NCBI RefSeq assembly: GCF_016429015.1
Contig: NZ_JAELTU010000035.1
Location: 1-50,519, forward strand
DNA: 50,519 bases
Source: Rhizobium sp. ASV20
Lineage (GTDB): Bacteria; Pseudomonadota; Alphaproteobacteria; Rhizobiales; Rhizobiaceae
Direction: 5' to 3'
The position numbers and the translations under genes were made by a program. Position 1 is the first letter of the stretch; the number at the start of each line of letters is the position of its first letter. Shown here one piece after another: positions 1 to 8,174 of the stretch. The notes beneath the pieces were generated by a model. The model saw only the letters and a list, made by a program, of their open reading frames with translations. It made no database searches and was not told the origin of the DNA.

Positions 1-138
1 GACGCTGCCGAGATGGTCGAACGCGAACCCGTCGTGGCCGATCTTTCGGAAAACGAATTCGGCATGGGCCGCGAGCTCTTTGCGCCATTCCGCCGTGCCG
101 CGGGCCCGGCAGACCAGGGTGCTAGCGTATTGATTTAA
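1..138 (+). CDS. C-terminal end of an unrecognised protein (truncated by window edge)
   Basis: Frame 1 is open from the first base and ends with TAA at 136-138, giving 45 residues that begin DAAEMVEREPVVADL and end GASVLI. Codon use is GC-rich at third positions, like the neighbouring genes, which supports real coding. The fragment is acidic, soluble-looking, and has no recognisable motif. It ends 91 nt before the next start, so it may be the gene upstream of the phosphoesterase. Family cannot be assigned from this tail. Confidence 0.5.
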   Translation, partial: DAAEMVEREPVVADLSENEFGMGRELFAPFRRAAGPADQGASVLI

Positions 139-229
139 GAGCAACTTGCGGCTGCTCGCGTCATAGGATTGACAACTGAATTGACTAATCCCTTGGGTAT
201 TGCACGCCAGTTCCCAAGGATCGAAATTC

Positions 230-1600
230 ATGTTGAAGTCATTGCTCGGACGCCGCCAGGCGTTGAAACTCCTCGCCGGCACGGCCGTCTTGCCGGTGCT
301 CATTTCGGCCATACCTGCCGAAGCTGCGCAAAAGCCTCTGCGTGTCATCGTCCTGTCGGACCTGCATTCCGCTTACGAGCGCATGGGCCAACTGCTGGCG
401 ACAATCGAAAAGCAAGTCGCAAGCAATGAAGGGCCGCATCTTGTCGTTCTGAACGGCGACCTCTTCGAGTCCGGCAATATCGTGGCAACGCGTTCGGGGG
501 GCGAGATCGACTGGGCGTTCCTTGCAGCCCTGGCGAAGGTAGCGCCAACAGTCGTCAACATCGGCAATCACGAGCCCGATCTCGACAACGATCTCGCCAA
601 TTTCGTAAGCCGCGCCCGCGGGCTCGGCGTTACCGTGGTCAGCAACATCATCGACAAGCGCACCGGCGCACCCTACACGCAGTCTTCGGCCCAGCTGACG
701 TTCCATGGCCAGTCGGTCACCATTGTGGGGTTTGCGACCGACGCGATCAAGACCTATCCCAAAGCCACGCGCGACATGCTCGACATTCCGCAGCCGGTGG
801 AGTGGGCCAAGAAGAACCTGCCTGACATTCTCAAGAGCGGCAGCATCAACATCGTGCTCAGCCACGCCGGTGTCGTGGCGGATCGCGATATCCTGCCGAT
901 ACTTCCCGACGGCACGCTCATCATCGGTGGCCACGACCACCTCAACCTGACCCACGAAGAGGGTGCCACGCGCTACGTTCACACCGGATCCTGGTCAACG
1001 GCGACCACGGTCGCGACCATTGCCGCACCCGGCGCGGCAGCGACTCTCCAACGCGTCGCAATCGACTCGGCTGGCGTTCCCTCAGTAGCACTCAAGGATC
1101 TCATCCCGGCCGTGCTGGCCCGTCATCTCACGGATGAAGATCGCGCAACCGTCGGCAAGAGCGACAAGACCATGACGGTAGACGAGGTCGGCCGGTTCGT
1201 TGCTGATGTGATGGCGAAGAAGACCAAGGCCGATGTCGGCTTTGTCGGTCATACCTCATTCGGTGCCGGCCTGCCTCAGGGCGAGGTCAACCGCTACAGC
1301 TTCAATGCCTCGGTGCGCTTCGACGGCAAGCTGATGCGGACAGAAGTCGACGCCGCTGTGCTCGCGGCCATCCTCGCCCGTTGCAATCAGGAAGGCGACA
1401 TACCGCTTGCAACGCGCACAGGCGACTATCTCCACGCCGCACCGCTCAACCAGCCCAAGAAGGAGCGTTACACGCTCGTCTGCAATGACTGGTCGGCCAT
1501 CAACCAGAAAAGCTATTTCGGGCGCGAAGATCTGGTGTTCTCTGAAGTGGCCGACGCCAAGCTGAAACAGGCAGTCCTCGACACGCTGGCGGCTGGATAG
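230..1600 (+). CDS. Exported metallophosphoesterase / 5'-nucleotidase-like protein
   Basis: A 456-residue enzyme of the calcineurin-like, UshA/5'-nucleotidase type, probably hydrolysing phosphate esters in the periplasm. The metal-binding blocks appear in order: LSDLHSA, NGDLFES, GNHEPD, LSHAGV and GGHDH in the first 240 residues. The C-terminal half (from about residue 330, GHTSFGAG and NRYSFNASVRFDG) resembles the 5'-nucleotidase specificity domain. The N-terminus carries twin arginines and a hydrophobic stretch (GRRQALKLLAGTAVLPVL) followed by AEA, consistent with Tat export. ATG at 230 was chosen over the in-frame TTG at 200 because AAGGA lies about 11 nt before it and the signal peptide starts there. 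Substrate unknown. Confidence 0.85.
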   Translation: MLKSLLGRRQALKLLAGTAVLPVLISAIPAEAAQKPLRVIVLSDLHSAYERMGQLLATIEKQVASNEGPHLVVLNGDLFESGNIVATRSGGEIDWAFLAALAKVAPTVVNIGNHEPDLDNDLANFVSRARGLGVTVVSNIIDKRTGAPYTQSSAQLTFHGQSVTIVGFATDAIKTYPKATRDMLDIPQPVEWAKKNLPDILKSGSINIVLSHAGVVADRDILPILPDGTLIIGGHDHLNLTHEEGATRYVHTGSWSTATTVATIAAPGAAATLQRVAIDSAGVPSVALKDLIPAVLARHLTDEDRATVGKSDKTMTVDEVGRFVADVMAKKTKADVGFVGHTSFGAGLPQGEVNRYSFNASVRFDGKLMRTEVDAAVLAAILARCNQEGDIPLATRTGDYLHAAPLNQPKKERYTLVCNDWSAINQKSYFGREDLVFSEVADAKLKQAVLDTLAAG

Positions 1601-1624
1601 TCATCCGCCCGCCCAGAGTGCAAT

Positions 1625-1667
1625 TCCGCCGTGGATGGAGACATCCCAAGCACTCGTTCACGGCGGA
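1625..1667. repeat. 9-bp inverted repeat downstream of phosphoesterase
   Basis: Perfect arms TCCGCCGTG (1625-1633) and CACGGCGGA (1659-1667) flank a 25-nt loop just after the phosphoesterase stop. There is no following T-run, so it is at best a weak terminator or a chance dyad. Confidence 0.3.
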
Positions 1668-1761
1668 CGTAGTCACGTGTGCACAGTGGAAAACCCGCCC
1701 ACCAAATCTCGACTCTTAGTTGAGATTCTGCTTCACTCAAAGCGGGAAATTGGGGACCATC

Positions 1762-2391
1762 ATGAAATTGAAGATCGTATCGGCGCTCGCATTGAGCGCA
1801 CTGCTTGCTGCGTGCCAATACAAGGCCGAACCGCTGCCCGTTGCAACATACAACGTATACTCGTCATATGACGGCAAGCTACCGGGCAAATACTTTCTCT
1901 ATGTAGATGCAGCCAAGCTGGACAGGCCGATAAAGCCTTCCGATTTCAATTGCGCCGCGCATACCTTCCCTCTCAATGTGTCGACAAGCTTTGCAAGCTC
2001 TGTCCGCCAGACATTCACCAATCTGGTGACCGAATTGGAGGTTGTTCAACAGCCGGTTGGCCGAGACCAATTGAAAGCTCGGGGTGCTCGCGGCATGATT
2101 ATTGTCCGCGGCGAGGAATTGAATGGGCGTCTGCGCGTGGTTCCCGGATTCTGGTCTGCCGGCATGGAAACGGAAGTGGAAATGGCCGCCTCAATTACAG
2201 TCGACGGTGTCAACGGCCGTCTTCTGGGCGCCACCGTTTCCGGCAGCGGCAATGGGCAAACCGATGCGGGTTTCGCCTGTGAAGGGGGAGCTAAATCCCT
2301 TGTCGATTCTGCAGAGCATGCCCTCAAGGAAACGCTCGGTCGACTGGGTGAAGCACTTACGAACTCCGAACGCGTCCGCAAGGGAATCTGA
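1762..2391 (+). CDS. Small outer- or inner-membrane lipoprotein of unknown function
   Basis: A 209-residue predicted lipoprotein. The N-terminus MKLKIVSALALSALLAACQY is a type II signal peptide with lipobox LAAC; Cys17 would be lipidated. ATG 1762 is preceded by GGGGA at a good distance; the upstream in-frame start at 1720 would bury the signal peptide. The mature part (YSSYDGKLPGKYFLYVDAAK, then GRLRVVPGFWSAGMETEVEM) looks like an alternating beta-sheet domain, with a helical, basic C-terminus. It stands alone between two stop-flanked intergenic regions. I do not recognise a family. Confidence 0.75.
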   Translation: MKLKIVSALALSALLAACQYKAEPLPVATYNVYSSYDGKLPGKYFLYVDAAKLDRPIKPSDFNCAAHTFPLNVSTSFASSVRQTFTNLVTELEVVQQPVGRDQLKARGARGMIIVRGEELNGRLRVVPGFWSAGMETEVEMAASITVDGVNGRLLGATVSGSGNGQTDAGFACEGGAKSLVDSAEHALKETLGRLGEALTNSERVRKGI

Positions 2392-2474
2392 TCTCCGTAA
2401 GGCTGACTATGGCGGTGCCTGCTGGCCTCGATTTCAACGTCGGCAACGCGTTGAGATCGCCAATGGAGGCCCGG

Positions 2475-2514
2475 AAAAAAGGAAGCCCGGCGCAACTTTG
2501 ATCGCGCCGGGCTT
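2475..2514. terminator. Rho-independent terminator between convergent genes
   Basis: Arms AAGCCCGGCGC (2483-2493) and GCGCCGGGCTT (2504-2514) form a perfect 11-bp stem with a 10-nt loop. Six A residues at 2475-2480 become a T-run on the minus strand, so it fits best as terminator of the PilZ-like gene; it may also stop transcription from the lipoprotein gene. Flanking CCGGAA/TTCCGG extends the dyad. Confidence 0.8.
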
Positions 2515-2533
2515 TCCGGTTCAATTGGCCTGC

Positions 2534-2947
2534 TCAGCCGCGAATATCCAGCACGCGGTTCTTATGGGCCGGATGGGTGCTGTAGACGAAGATCTTGTTC
2601 ATCTCCTTGTCCGTCAGCAGACGCAGGAAACGGACTTCAACCGTATTGTTGGGGAAGACCTTCATCAGCACGCAGCCCACCTTGCTGATGCGGGCGTCGG
2701 GAATATCCAGGTAGAATTGCTTGGGCAAATTATATTGGGTGAGGATCGCAAGAACCGCGCTGCTCTGCGAGATGCGGATAATATCGCAGCGGCGGGAAGC
2801 GAGGTTCATCACACCCTTTTCGGTGTATTCGAGCCGCGCCGCGTTCATCGTATCTTCCATACGGAACCGCGCTTCGCGGTCATACATGAACGATTCTTCT
2901 TTGTTGAGGAAATGCTGACCTGAATTAGCTCTGCCGAACGCGGCCAT
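2534..2947 (-). CDS. Degenerate PilZ-domain-like protein
   Basis: A 137-residue soluble protein. Residues about 40-110 follow the PilZ beta-barrel pattern: RRCDIIRISQSSAVL, LPKQFYLDIPDARISKVGC, NTVEVRFL. In classical PilZ proteins the c-di-GMP site is RxxxR plus (D/N)xSxxG; here the second block reads RISQSS, so the acidic residue and final Gly are absent and nucleotide binding is doubtful. ATG 2947 has AGGGG about 10 nt upstream; ATG 2887 (MYDREARF) is an alternative with a weaker site. It is a single-gene unit downstream of aglK with its own terminator. Confidence 0.65.
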   Translation of the reverse strand: MAAFGRANSGQHFLNKEESFMYDREARFRMEDTMNAARLEYTEKGVMNLASRRCDIIRISQSSAVLAILTQYNLPKQFYLDIPDARISKVGCVLMKVFPNNTVEVRFLRLLTDKEMNKIFVYSTHPAHKNRVLDIRG

Positions 2948-3016
2948 CTTATTAGACCCCTGGGGTATATTATGACGGCAAGACTAGCAGCGGGTCTTTA
3001 ACAGAAGGTTTGAACG

Positions 3017-3063
3017 CGCCGGCTCAAGGTGAATTTTGTTGTTCATCTTGGCTTGAGCCGGCG
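3017..3063 (-). terminator. Large hairpin after the agl operon
   Basis: Twelve-base perfect arms CGCCGGCTCAAG (3017-3028) and CTTGAGCCGGCG (3052-3063) enclose 23 nt, inside which TGAA and TTCA can extend the pairing. It begins 15 nt beyond the aglK stop codon. No strong T-run follows on the minus strand, so it may end the operon transcript or protect its 3' end from exonucleases. Confidence 0.6.
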
Positions 3064-3078
3064 ACGTCCCGTAAGCGA

Positions 3079-4167
3079 TTACTTGCGATAAGAATGGCCA
3101 TCGGCATCGAAGAGATGCAGCTTCTGGCGATCGGCGGCAAAACGCATCTTCTGGCCGCGATGAACATCGGCGATACCGGGGATCTTGACGATGATCGGCT
3201 CGCCATCGACCAGACCTTCGATATAGAGCTGCGTCACTTCACCAAGGGCCTCGACGATCGAAACCTCGCCTTCGAAGAGATAATCCTCGCCGGTCGCAAG
3301 GCGCAGATCTTCCGGACGCACGCCGAAGCTCGCGGTCTTGCCCTTTTCGGACGCTGCCGTAGGCAAGTCGAGCGTCACCGACTTGCCGCCCGTCAGCGTC
3401 ACGGTCGTCGTCGCGCCGGTTTCGGTCACCGTTGCGGGAATGATGTTCATGGCAGGCGAGCCGATGAATTTGGCCACGAAGAGGTTTGCCGGACGCTCGT
3501 AGAGCTCGAGCGGCGCACCCACCTGCTCGACGCGGCCGGCTGACAGCACCACGATACGGTCGGCAAGCGTCATCGCCTCCACCTGGTCGTGGGTGACATA
3601 GATCATCGTCGTTTCAGGCATGGATTCGCTGAGCTTGGCGATCTCGATGCGGGTTGCGACACGCAGGGCAGCATCGAGGTTCGACAGCGGCTCGTCAAAC
3701 AGGAAGACCTTCGGATTGCGGCAGATGGCGCGGCCGATGGCGACGCGCTGCCGCTGGCCGCCCGACAAAGCCTTGGGCAGGCGCTCAAGATACTGACCGA
3801 GCTGCAGGCTGGCGGCCGCCGCACGCACACGACGGTCGATTTCCTGCTTGCTTTCGCCGGCAATCCGCATGCCAAAGGCCATGTTGTCATAGACGGTCAT
3901 ATGCGGGTAGAGCGCGTAGGACTGGAAGACCATGGCGATGCCGCGCCTGGAGGGCGGGACCTCGTTCACCTTCTGACCGGCAATCATCATATCGCCGGCT
4001 GTGATGCTCTCCAGCCCGGCAATCATCCTGAGCAAAGTCGATTTGCCGCAGCCGGAGGGGCCGACGAAGACGATGAACTCGCCTTCGTTGATCTCCAGAT
4101 CGATGCCGTGCAGCACGTGCACGTTGCCATAGGATTTTCTGATGTCCTTCAGAACAAGTCCGGTCAT
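3079..4167 (-). CDS. aglK: AglK, alpha-glucoside ABC transporter ATP-binding subunit
   Basis: A 362-residue MalK/UgpC-type ATPase that powers sugar uptake. Visible motifs: Walker A GPSGCGKST (36-44), Q-loop FQSY (81-84), signature LSGGQ (134-138), Walker B VFLFDE (154-159), D-loop SNLD and switch His193 (VTHDQ). The region after about 235 is the regulatory beta domain (SPAMNIIPATV, FGVRPEDLRLA) typical of carbohydrate importers. It is the last gene of the agl operon, 22 nt after aglA. The assignment to AglK rather than another MalK homologue rests mainly on the surrounding gene order. Confidence 0.9.
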   Translation of the reverse strand: MTGLVLKDIRKSYGNVHVLHGIDLEINEGEFIVFVGPSGCGKSTLLRMIAGLESITAGDMMIAGQKVNEVPPSRRGIAMVFQSYALYPHMTVYDNMAFGMRIAGESKQEIDRRVRAAAASLQLGQYLERLPKALSGGQRQRVAIGRAICRNPKVFLFDEPLSNLDAALRVATRIEIAKLSESMPETTMIYVTHDQVEAMTLADRIVVLSAGRVEQVGAPLELYERPANLFVAKFIGSPAMNIIPATVTETGATTTVTLTGGKSVTLDLPTAASEKGKTASFGVRPEDLRLATGEDYLFEGEVSIVEALGEVTQLYIEGLVDGEPIIVKIPGIADVHRGQKMRFAADRQKLHLFDADGHSYRK

Positions 4168-4189
4168 CTATGCTCCTCCTCCCAAAGGC

Positions 4190-5842
4190 TCAGCCAAGAC
4201 GCGCGAAATAAGCGCCCCAGGCCGGAATGTCGATTTTGTTGCCGTAGTTGTTGCTGGTAAAACCGTGTCCCGTCAATGCCTGCCAATTGCCTTCGGGCAA
4301 GCTTGCCATGACTTCCACAGGGCTCATGTTGAGAACGCAGAGAATAGTCTCCCCCGCATGGGAGCGGGTGTAGAGCAGTACATCGCCTTGCGCTTCGGAG
4401 AAGGTGATATCGCCCTTGGCGAAGGCCGCATGCTGTTTGCGGAAGGCAAGGAAGCGACGATACTGCTCAAGCACCGAGTTTTCATCGCCCTGCTGGACGC
4501 TCACAGCACGCAGGATGTGCTCCACCGGCACCGGCAGCCAGGGCTTTACCGTAGAGAAGCCGCCCTGCGCGACCTGGCTGTCCCAGACCATCGGCGTGCG
4601 GCAGCCGTCACGGCCCTTGAACTCCGGCCAGAACTGGATGCCGTAGGGGTCCTGCAGATCCTGATAGGCGAGATCAGCTTCGGTGAGCGCCAATTCTTCG
4701 CCCTGATAGATGCAGACGGAACCGCGCAGCGTCAGCAGCAGCGCAGCATAGAGCTTGGCAAAGGCATCGCGATCGGCGACCAGATTGCCCCAGCGGCTGA
4801 CGTGGCGCACGACATCGTGGTTGGAGAAGGCCCAGCAGGCCCAGCCTTCCGGGGCTGCGGCGTCGAAGTCATTCATCACCTCCTCGACACGTTCCGGCGA
4901 CAGCGCGTCCGGCGCGAGGAATTCGAAGGCGTAGCACATATGCATCTTGTCGCCGCCGGAGGTGTATTCGCCAACGATCTCCAGGCCGCGCTGGCTGTCA
5001 CCGACTTCGCCGACAGCGGCAATGGCCGGATACTCGTCGAGCACGGCGCGGAAGCGCTTGAGGAACGCCAGGTTCTCGGGACGGTTCTTGTCGTAGAGAT
5101 GTTCCTGGAAGTTATAGGGATTGACCGCCGGCGCGGTGGAAGCGTTGCGACGAGAAGGCTCAAGCGCCGGATTGTCGCGCAGTTCCTTGTCGTGGAAATA
5201 GAAATTGATGGTATCGAGGCGGAAGCCGTCGACGCCGCGGTCGAGCCAGAAGCGCACGACGTCGAGCAGGCGATCCTGCACTTCCGGATTGTGCAGGTTC
5301 AGATCCGGCTGCGAGGTCAGGAAGTTGTGCATGTAATATTGCATGCGCGTCGGATCCCAGGCCCAGGCCGAGCCGCCGAAGATCGACAACCAGTTGTTGG
5401 GTGGCGTGCCATCCGGCTTGGCGTCGACCCAGACATACCAATCGGACTTGGGATTGTCCTTGCTCGAACGGCTTTCGACGAACCAGGGATGGCGGTCTGA
5501 GCTGTGCGACAGCACCAGGTCGATCATCACCTTGATGCCGAGGCGATGAGCTTCCGTCATCATCGCATCGAAATCGGCGAGCGAGCCAAAGATGGGATCG
5601 ATATCTTCATAGTTGGAGACGTCGTAGCCGAAATCGCGCATCGGTGAGGTAAAGAAAGGCGACACCCAGATCGCATCGACACCAAGAGCAGCAATATGCG
5701 GGAGACGTATGGCGATGCCCTTGAGATCGCCGATGCCGTCGCCATTGGAATCCTGGTAGGAGCGCGGATAGATCTGATAGATCACGGCGCCGCGCCACCA
5801 ATCCTTGTCAACTTCCGATGCCGAGTGAGGAGCAATGCTCAT
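4190..5842 (-). CDS. aglA: AglA, cytoplasmic alpha-glucosidase (GH13)
   Basis: A 550-residue alpha-glucosidase hydrolysing imported disaccharides such as maltose, sucrose or trehalose analogues. The GH13 regions are all present: DLVLSH (108-113), GFRLD with nucleophile Asp210, AVGEVG with acid/base Glu279, and FSNHD (His342, Asp343). The start WWRGAVIYQIYPRSYQD is characteristic of the oligo-1,6-glucosidase/alpha-glucosidase subgroup. No signal peptide, consistent with cytoplasmic hydrolysis after import. It sits between the permease aglG (36 nt away) and aglK. AGGA precedes the ATG. Exact linkage preference cannot be read from the sequence. Confidence 0.92.
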   Translation of the reverse strand: MSIAPHSASEVDKDWWRGAVIYQIYPRSYQDSNGDGIGDLKGIAIRLPHIAALGVDAIWVSPFFTSPMRDFGYDVSNYEDIDPIFGSLADFDAMMTEAHRLGIKVMIDLVLSHSSDRHPWFVESRSSKDNPKSDWYVWVDAKPDGTPPNNWLSIFGGSAWAWDPTRMQYYMHNFLTSQPDLNLHNPEVQDRLLDVVRFWLDRGVDGFRLDTINFYFHDKELRDNPALEPSRRNASTAPAVNPYNFQEHLYDKNRPENLAFLKRFRAVLDEYPAIAAVGEVGDSQRGLEIVGEYTSGGDKMHMCYAFEFLAPDALSPERVEEVMNDFDAAAPEGWACWAFSNHDVVRHVSRWGNLVADRDAFAKLYAALLLTLRGSVCIYQGEELALTEADLAYQDLQDPYGIQFWPEFKGRDGCRTPMVWDSQVAQGGFSTVKPWLPVPVEHILRAVSVQQGDENSVLEQYRRFLAFRKQHAAFAKGDITFSEAQGDVLLYTRSHAGETILCVLNMSPVEVMASLPEGNWQALTGHGFTSNNYGNKIDIPAWGAYFARLG

Positions 5843-5878
5843 GCTGAATGGGTCCTGTCTGAATGATACGATCTTGGC

Positions 5879-7033
5879 TTAGCCCCCCTTCACCGACCCG
5901 GCAAGCAGACCGCGCACGAGATAGCGCTGCAGACCGAAGAAGACGAGGAGCGGAATGATGATGGTGACGAAGGCCGATGCCGTCAGGATTTCCCAGTTGC
6001 CGCCGCGCGAGCCGAGCAGCGCATTCAGGGCAGCCGTCAGGACCAGATGATCCTTGTCGGTACCGAGGAATACCATCGCGATCAGGAGGTCGTTCCATAC
6101 CCAGAGGAACTGGAAGATCGCAAAGGAGGCGAGCGCCGGGAAGGACAGCGGCAGGATGATCTTGACGAAGATATCGAAATCGCTGGCGCCATCGACGCGG
6201 GCGGATTCGATGATCTCCTTCGGCAGGCCGGCAATATAATTGCGCAGTAGATAGATGGCGAGCGGCAGGCCGAAGGCGGTATGCGCCATCCAGATGCCGG
6301 GATAGGTTTTCGACGGCACGCCGAAGATCTGGCCGATCTCGTTATAGATGCGCAGAAGCGGAATGAGTGACATCTGCAGCGGCACGACAATCAGGCCGAC
6401 GACGAGCGCAATCAGGATCGCCCGACCGGGAAACTCCATCCAGGCCAGCGCATAGGCCGCAAAGGCAGCGATCAGGATCGGAATGACCGTTGCCGGGATC
6501 GTCACCGTCAGCGAATTGATGAAGGACTGGCCAATGCCCTCGCCGCGCAGCACGCTGCGGTAGTTGTCGAAGGTGAACTGCGGCGGTGTCGCGACGGTGA
6601 GGTAGATGCGCTTGGCGCGCGCATCCGCTTCGAACGGGGCATTCTTCTGGTAGCGGTAGCTGCCGTCGGCATTGACGGTAAGGGTCTCGCCGTTCTCAAG
6701 TTCTGCCGGCGAACCTGCCTTATAGGCGGCAGGCTCCTGCACCCGCAGGCCGAAAGACCGGATCTGGCCACCGCCCTCGACGGCGAGCGTCCCTGAAATC
6801 ACGAAATTTGCGCCATCCGGTTTCGCCTTATCGGGGCCGTCGAGGCGGGATGCCGTCGTGCGTGAGGAGCCGGCAAAGGCGGTCCACCAGCCTGAGACGA
6901 CGATCTGATCCTTGTCGCGCAGGGCAGTGACGAAGATGCCGAGCGTCGGCAGGAGCCAGAGAAGAACGATCAGCAGCACCGCGGCGTGAACGAAGATGCG
7001 GGCGGGACCGATGCGGCCAAGATTTCCAACCAT
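5879..7033 (-). CDS. aglG: AglG, alpha-glucoside ABC transporter permease
   Basis: A 384-residue MalG-type inner-membrane permease. The first membrane segment (FVHAAVLLIVLLWLLPTLGI) is followed by a long extracytoplasmic insertion of about 115 residues (SGWWTAFAG to PPQFTFDNY), then the usual five segments. The cytoplasmic EAA loop is EIIESARVDGASDFDIFVKI, which docks on AglK. The insertion is much longer than in MalG of enteric bacteria and contains a small beta-rich unit (LTVNADGSYRYQK). It starts one base after the aglF stop, so the two permeases are translationally coupled. Confidence 0.9.
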   Translation of the reverse strand: MVGNLGRIGPARIFVHAAVLLIVLLWLLPTLGIFVTALRDKDQIVVSGWWTAFAGSSRTTASRLDGPDKAKPDGANFVISGTLAVEGGGQIRSFGLRVQEPAAYKAGSPAELENGETLTVNADGSYRYQKNAPFEADARAKRIYLTVATPPQFTFDNYRSVLRGEGIGQSFINSLTVTIPATVIPILIAAFAAYALAWMEFPGRAILIALVVGLIVVPLQMSLIPLLRIYNEIGQIFGVPSKTYPGIWMAHTAFGLPLAIYLLRNYIAGLPKEIIESARVDGASDFDIFVKIILPLSFPALASFAIFQFLWVWNDLLIAMVFLGTDKDHLVLTAALNALLGSRGGNWEILTASAFVTIIIPLLVFFGLQRYLVRGLLAGSVKGG

Positions 7034-7034
7034 G

Positions 7035-8051
7035 TCAGCGCCCCTTCATTTCTGCGTTTGCACGACGAATATTCCAGATCATGATCGGCGTCACCGCCGC
7101 CATGATGACGAGCGCGATGACCGCGCTTCGACCGCTGTCGCCGCCGCCCCGGAACATCCAGTTGAACATGAGATTGGCGAGTACCATCGTGTTCCACTGG
7201 CCGTTGGTCATGGTGAGAACGATGTCGAAGACCTTGAGGACGAGGATGGTGATCGTGGTCCAGACGGTGGCGATCGTGCCCCAGACCTGCGGCACCATGA
7301 TCTTCCAGAAAATCTGCCAGCCATTGGCGCCATCGATAACGGCGGCCTCGATGGTTTCTTCCGGGATGCCACGCAGGGCAGCCGAGAGAATGACCATGGC
7401 AAAGCCGGTCTGGATCCAGATCAGCATGACCATCAGGAAGAAATTGTTCCAGAAGGGAATGGTGATCCAGACTTCCGGCGTGCCGCCGAAAAGCTGGACG
7501 ACGGCATTCAACAGGCCGATCTGGGTATCGGTACCGCCGCGATATTCATAGATGAACTTCCAGATGACCGAGGCGCCGACGAAGGAGATCGCCATCGGCA
7601 TGAAGATGACGGCCTTGGCGATATTCCCCCACCAGATGCGATCGGTCATGACGGCAATGACGAGGCCGAAGAAGGTACATGCCGCCGGCACAACGGCGAG
7701 CCAGAGGATGTTGTTGAAGATCGACTGGCGGAATTCAGTGTCGTTCAGCGCCCATAGATAATTAGCGCCGCCGACGAACTTGTTCCCGTCCGGTCCGTAG
7801 AAGGACAGAATGAACGTCGCCACGACCGGATAGACGAGGTAGACGATGAGCAGGAACAGCGCCGGCCCCAGGAACAGCCAGGGGCGGATAAGGCCGCGGC
7901 GGCGGAGATTGACGGCTGCCCTATGGACGTCGGCTCCCTCCTTTGCGGGAAAGATCAGGTCCAAGAATTTATTGGAGAACCAGAAGTAGGCGGCGCAAGC
8001 GGCGACACCGAATATCATGGCGCCAATCGCCGATACGATCTGCGAAAACAT
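7035..8051 (-). CDS. aglF: AglF, alpha-glucoside ABC transporter permease
   Basis: A 338-residue MalF-type permease, partner of AglG. Hydrophobic segments are seen at MIFGVAACAAYFWF, PWLFLGPALFLLIVYLVYPV and further downstream, and the EAA-type loop is EAAVIDGANGWQIFWKIMVP. Its N-terminal cytoplasmic stretch between segments 1 and 2 is basic (RRRGLIRP), as the positive-inside rule expects. It lies 123 nt after aglE, with a strong hairpin in that gap, and abuts aglG. Confidence 0.9.
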   Translation of the reverse strand: MFSQIVSAIGAMIFGVAACAAYFWFSNKFLDLIFPAKEGADVHRAAVNLRRRGLIRPWLFLGPALFLLIVYLVYPVVATFILSFYGPDGNKFVGGANYLWALNDTEFRQSIFNNILWLAVVPAACTFFGLVIAVMTDRIWWGNIAKAVIFMPMAISFVGASVIWKFIYEYRGGTDTQIGLLNAVVQLFGGTPEVWITIPFWNNFFLMVMLIWIQTGFAMVILSAALRGIPEETIEAAVIDGANGWQIFWKIMVPQVWGTIATVWTTITILVLKVFDIVLTMTNGQWNTMVLANLMFNWMFRGGGDSGRSAVIALVIMAAVTPIMIWNIRRANAEMKGR

Positions 8052-8134
8052 TCATTCCCTCCCCGAATTTACCTGCTTGAGGCCGTCATTCCGGCATCGG
8101 CTGCGCTCCAAAGGCGCGCCGTTTGAATGCTTGG

Positions 8135-8159
8135 CGCCGCCGGCATGTTACCGGCGGCG
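8135..8159 (-). repeat. REP-like GC hairpin between aglE and aglF
   Basis: Perfect arms CGCCGCCGG (8135-8143) and CCGGCGGCG (8151-8159) with a 7-nt loop, just downstream of the aglE stop codon. No T-run follows. By analogy with malE-malF spacers, such a stem would stabilise the binding-protein message and reduce expression of the downstream permeases. Confidence 0.65.
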
Positions 8160-8174
8160 GTTAGACCGTGAAGC

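Noticed and set aside
2123..2923. Plus-strand frame running from the lipoprotein gene across the PilZ-like gene
   Set aside because: It crosses a strong terminator and is out of frame with the lipoprotein; no domain is visible.
4142..5500. Long plus-strand open frame (452 codons) opposite aglA
   Set aside because: It is the mirror of the GH13 gene, whose catalytic motifs are all intact on the minus strand; GC-rich codon bias leaves the antisense frame open by chance.
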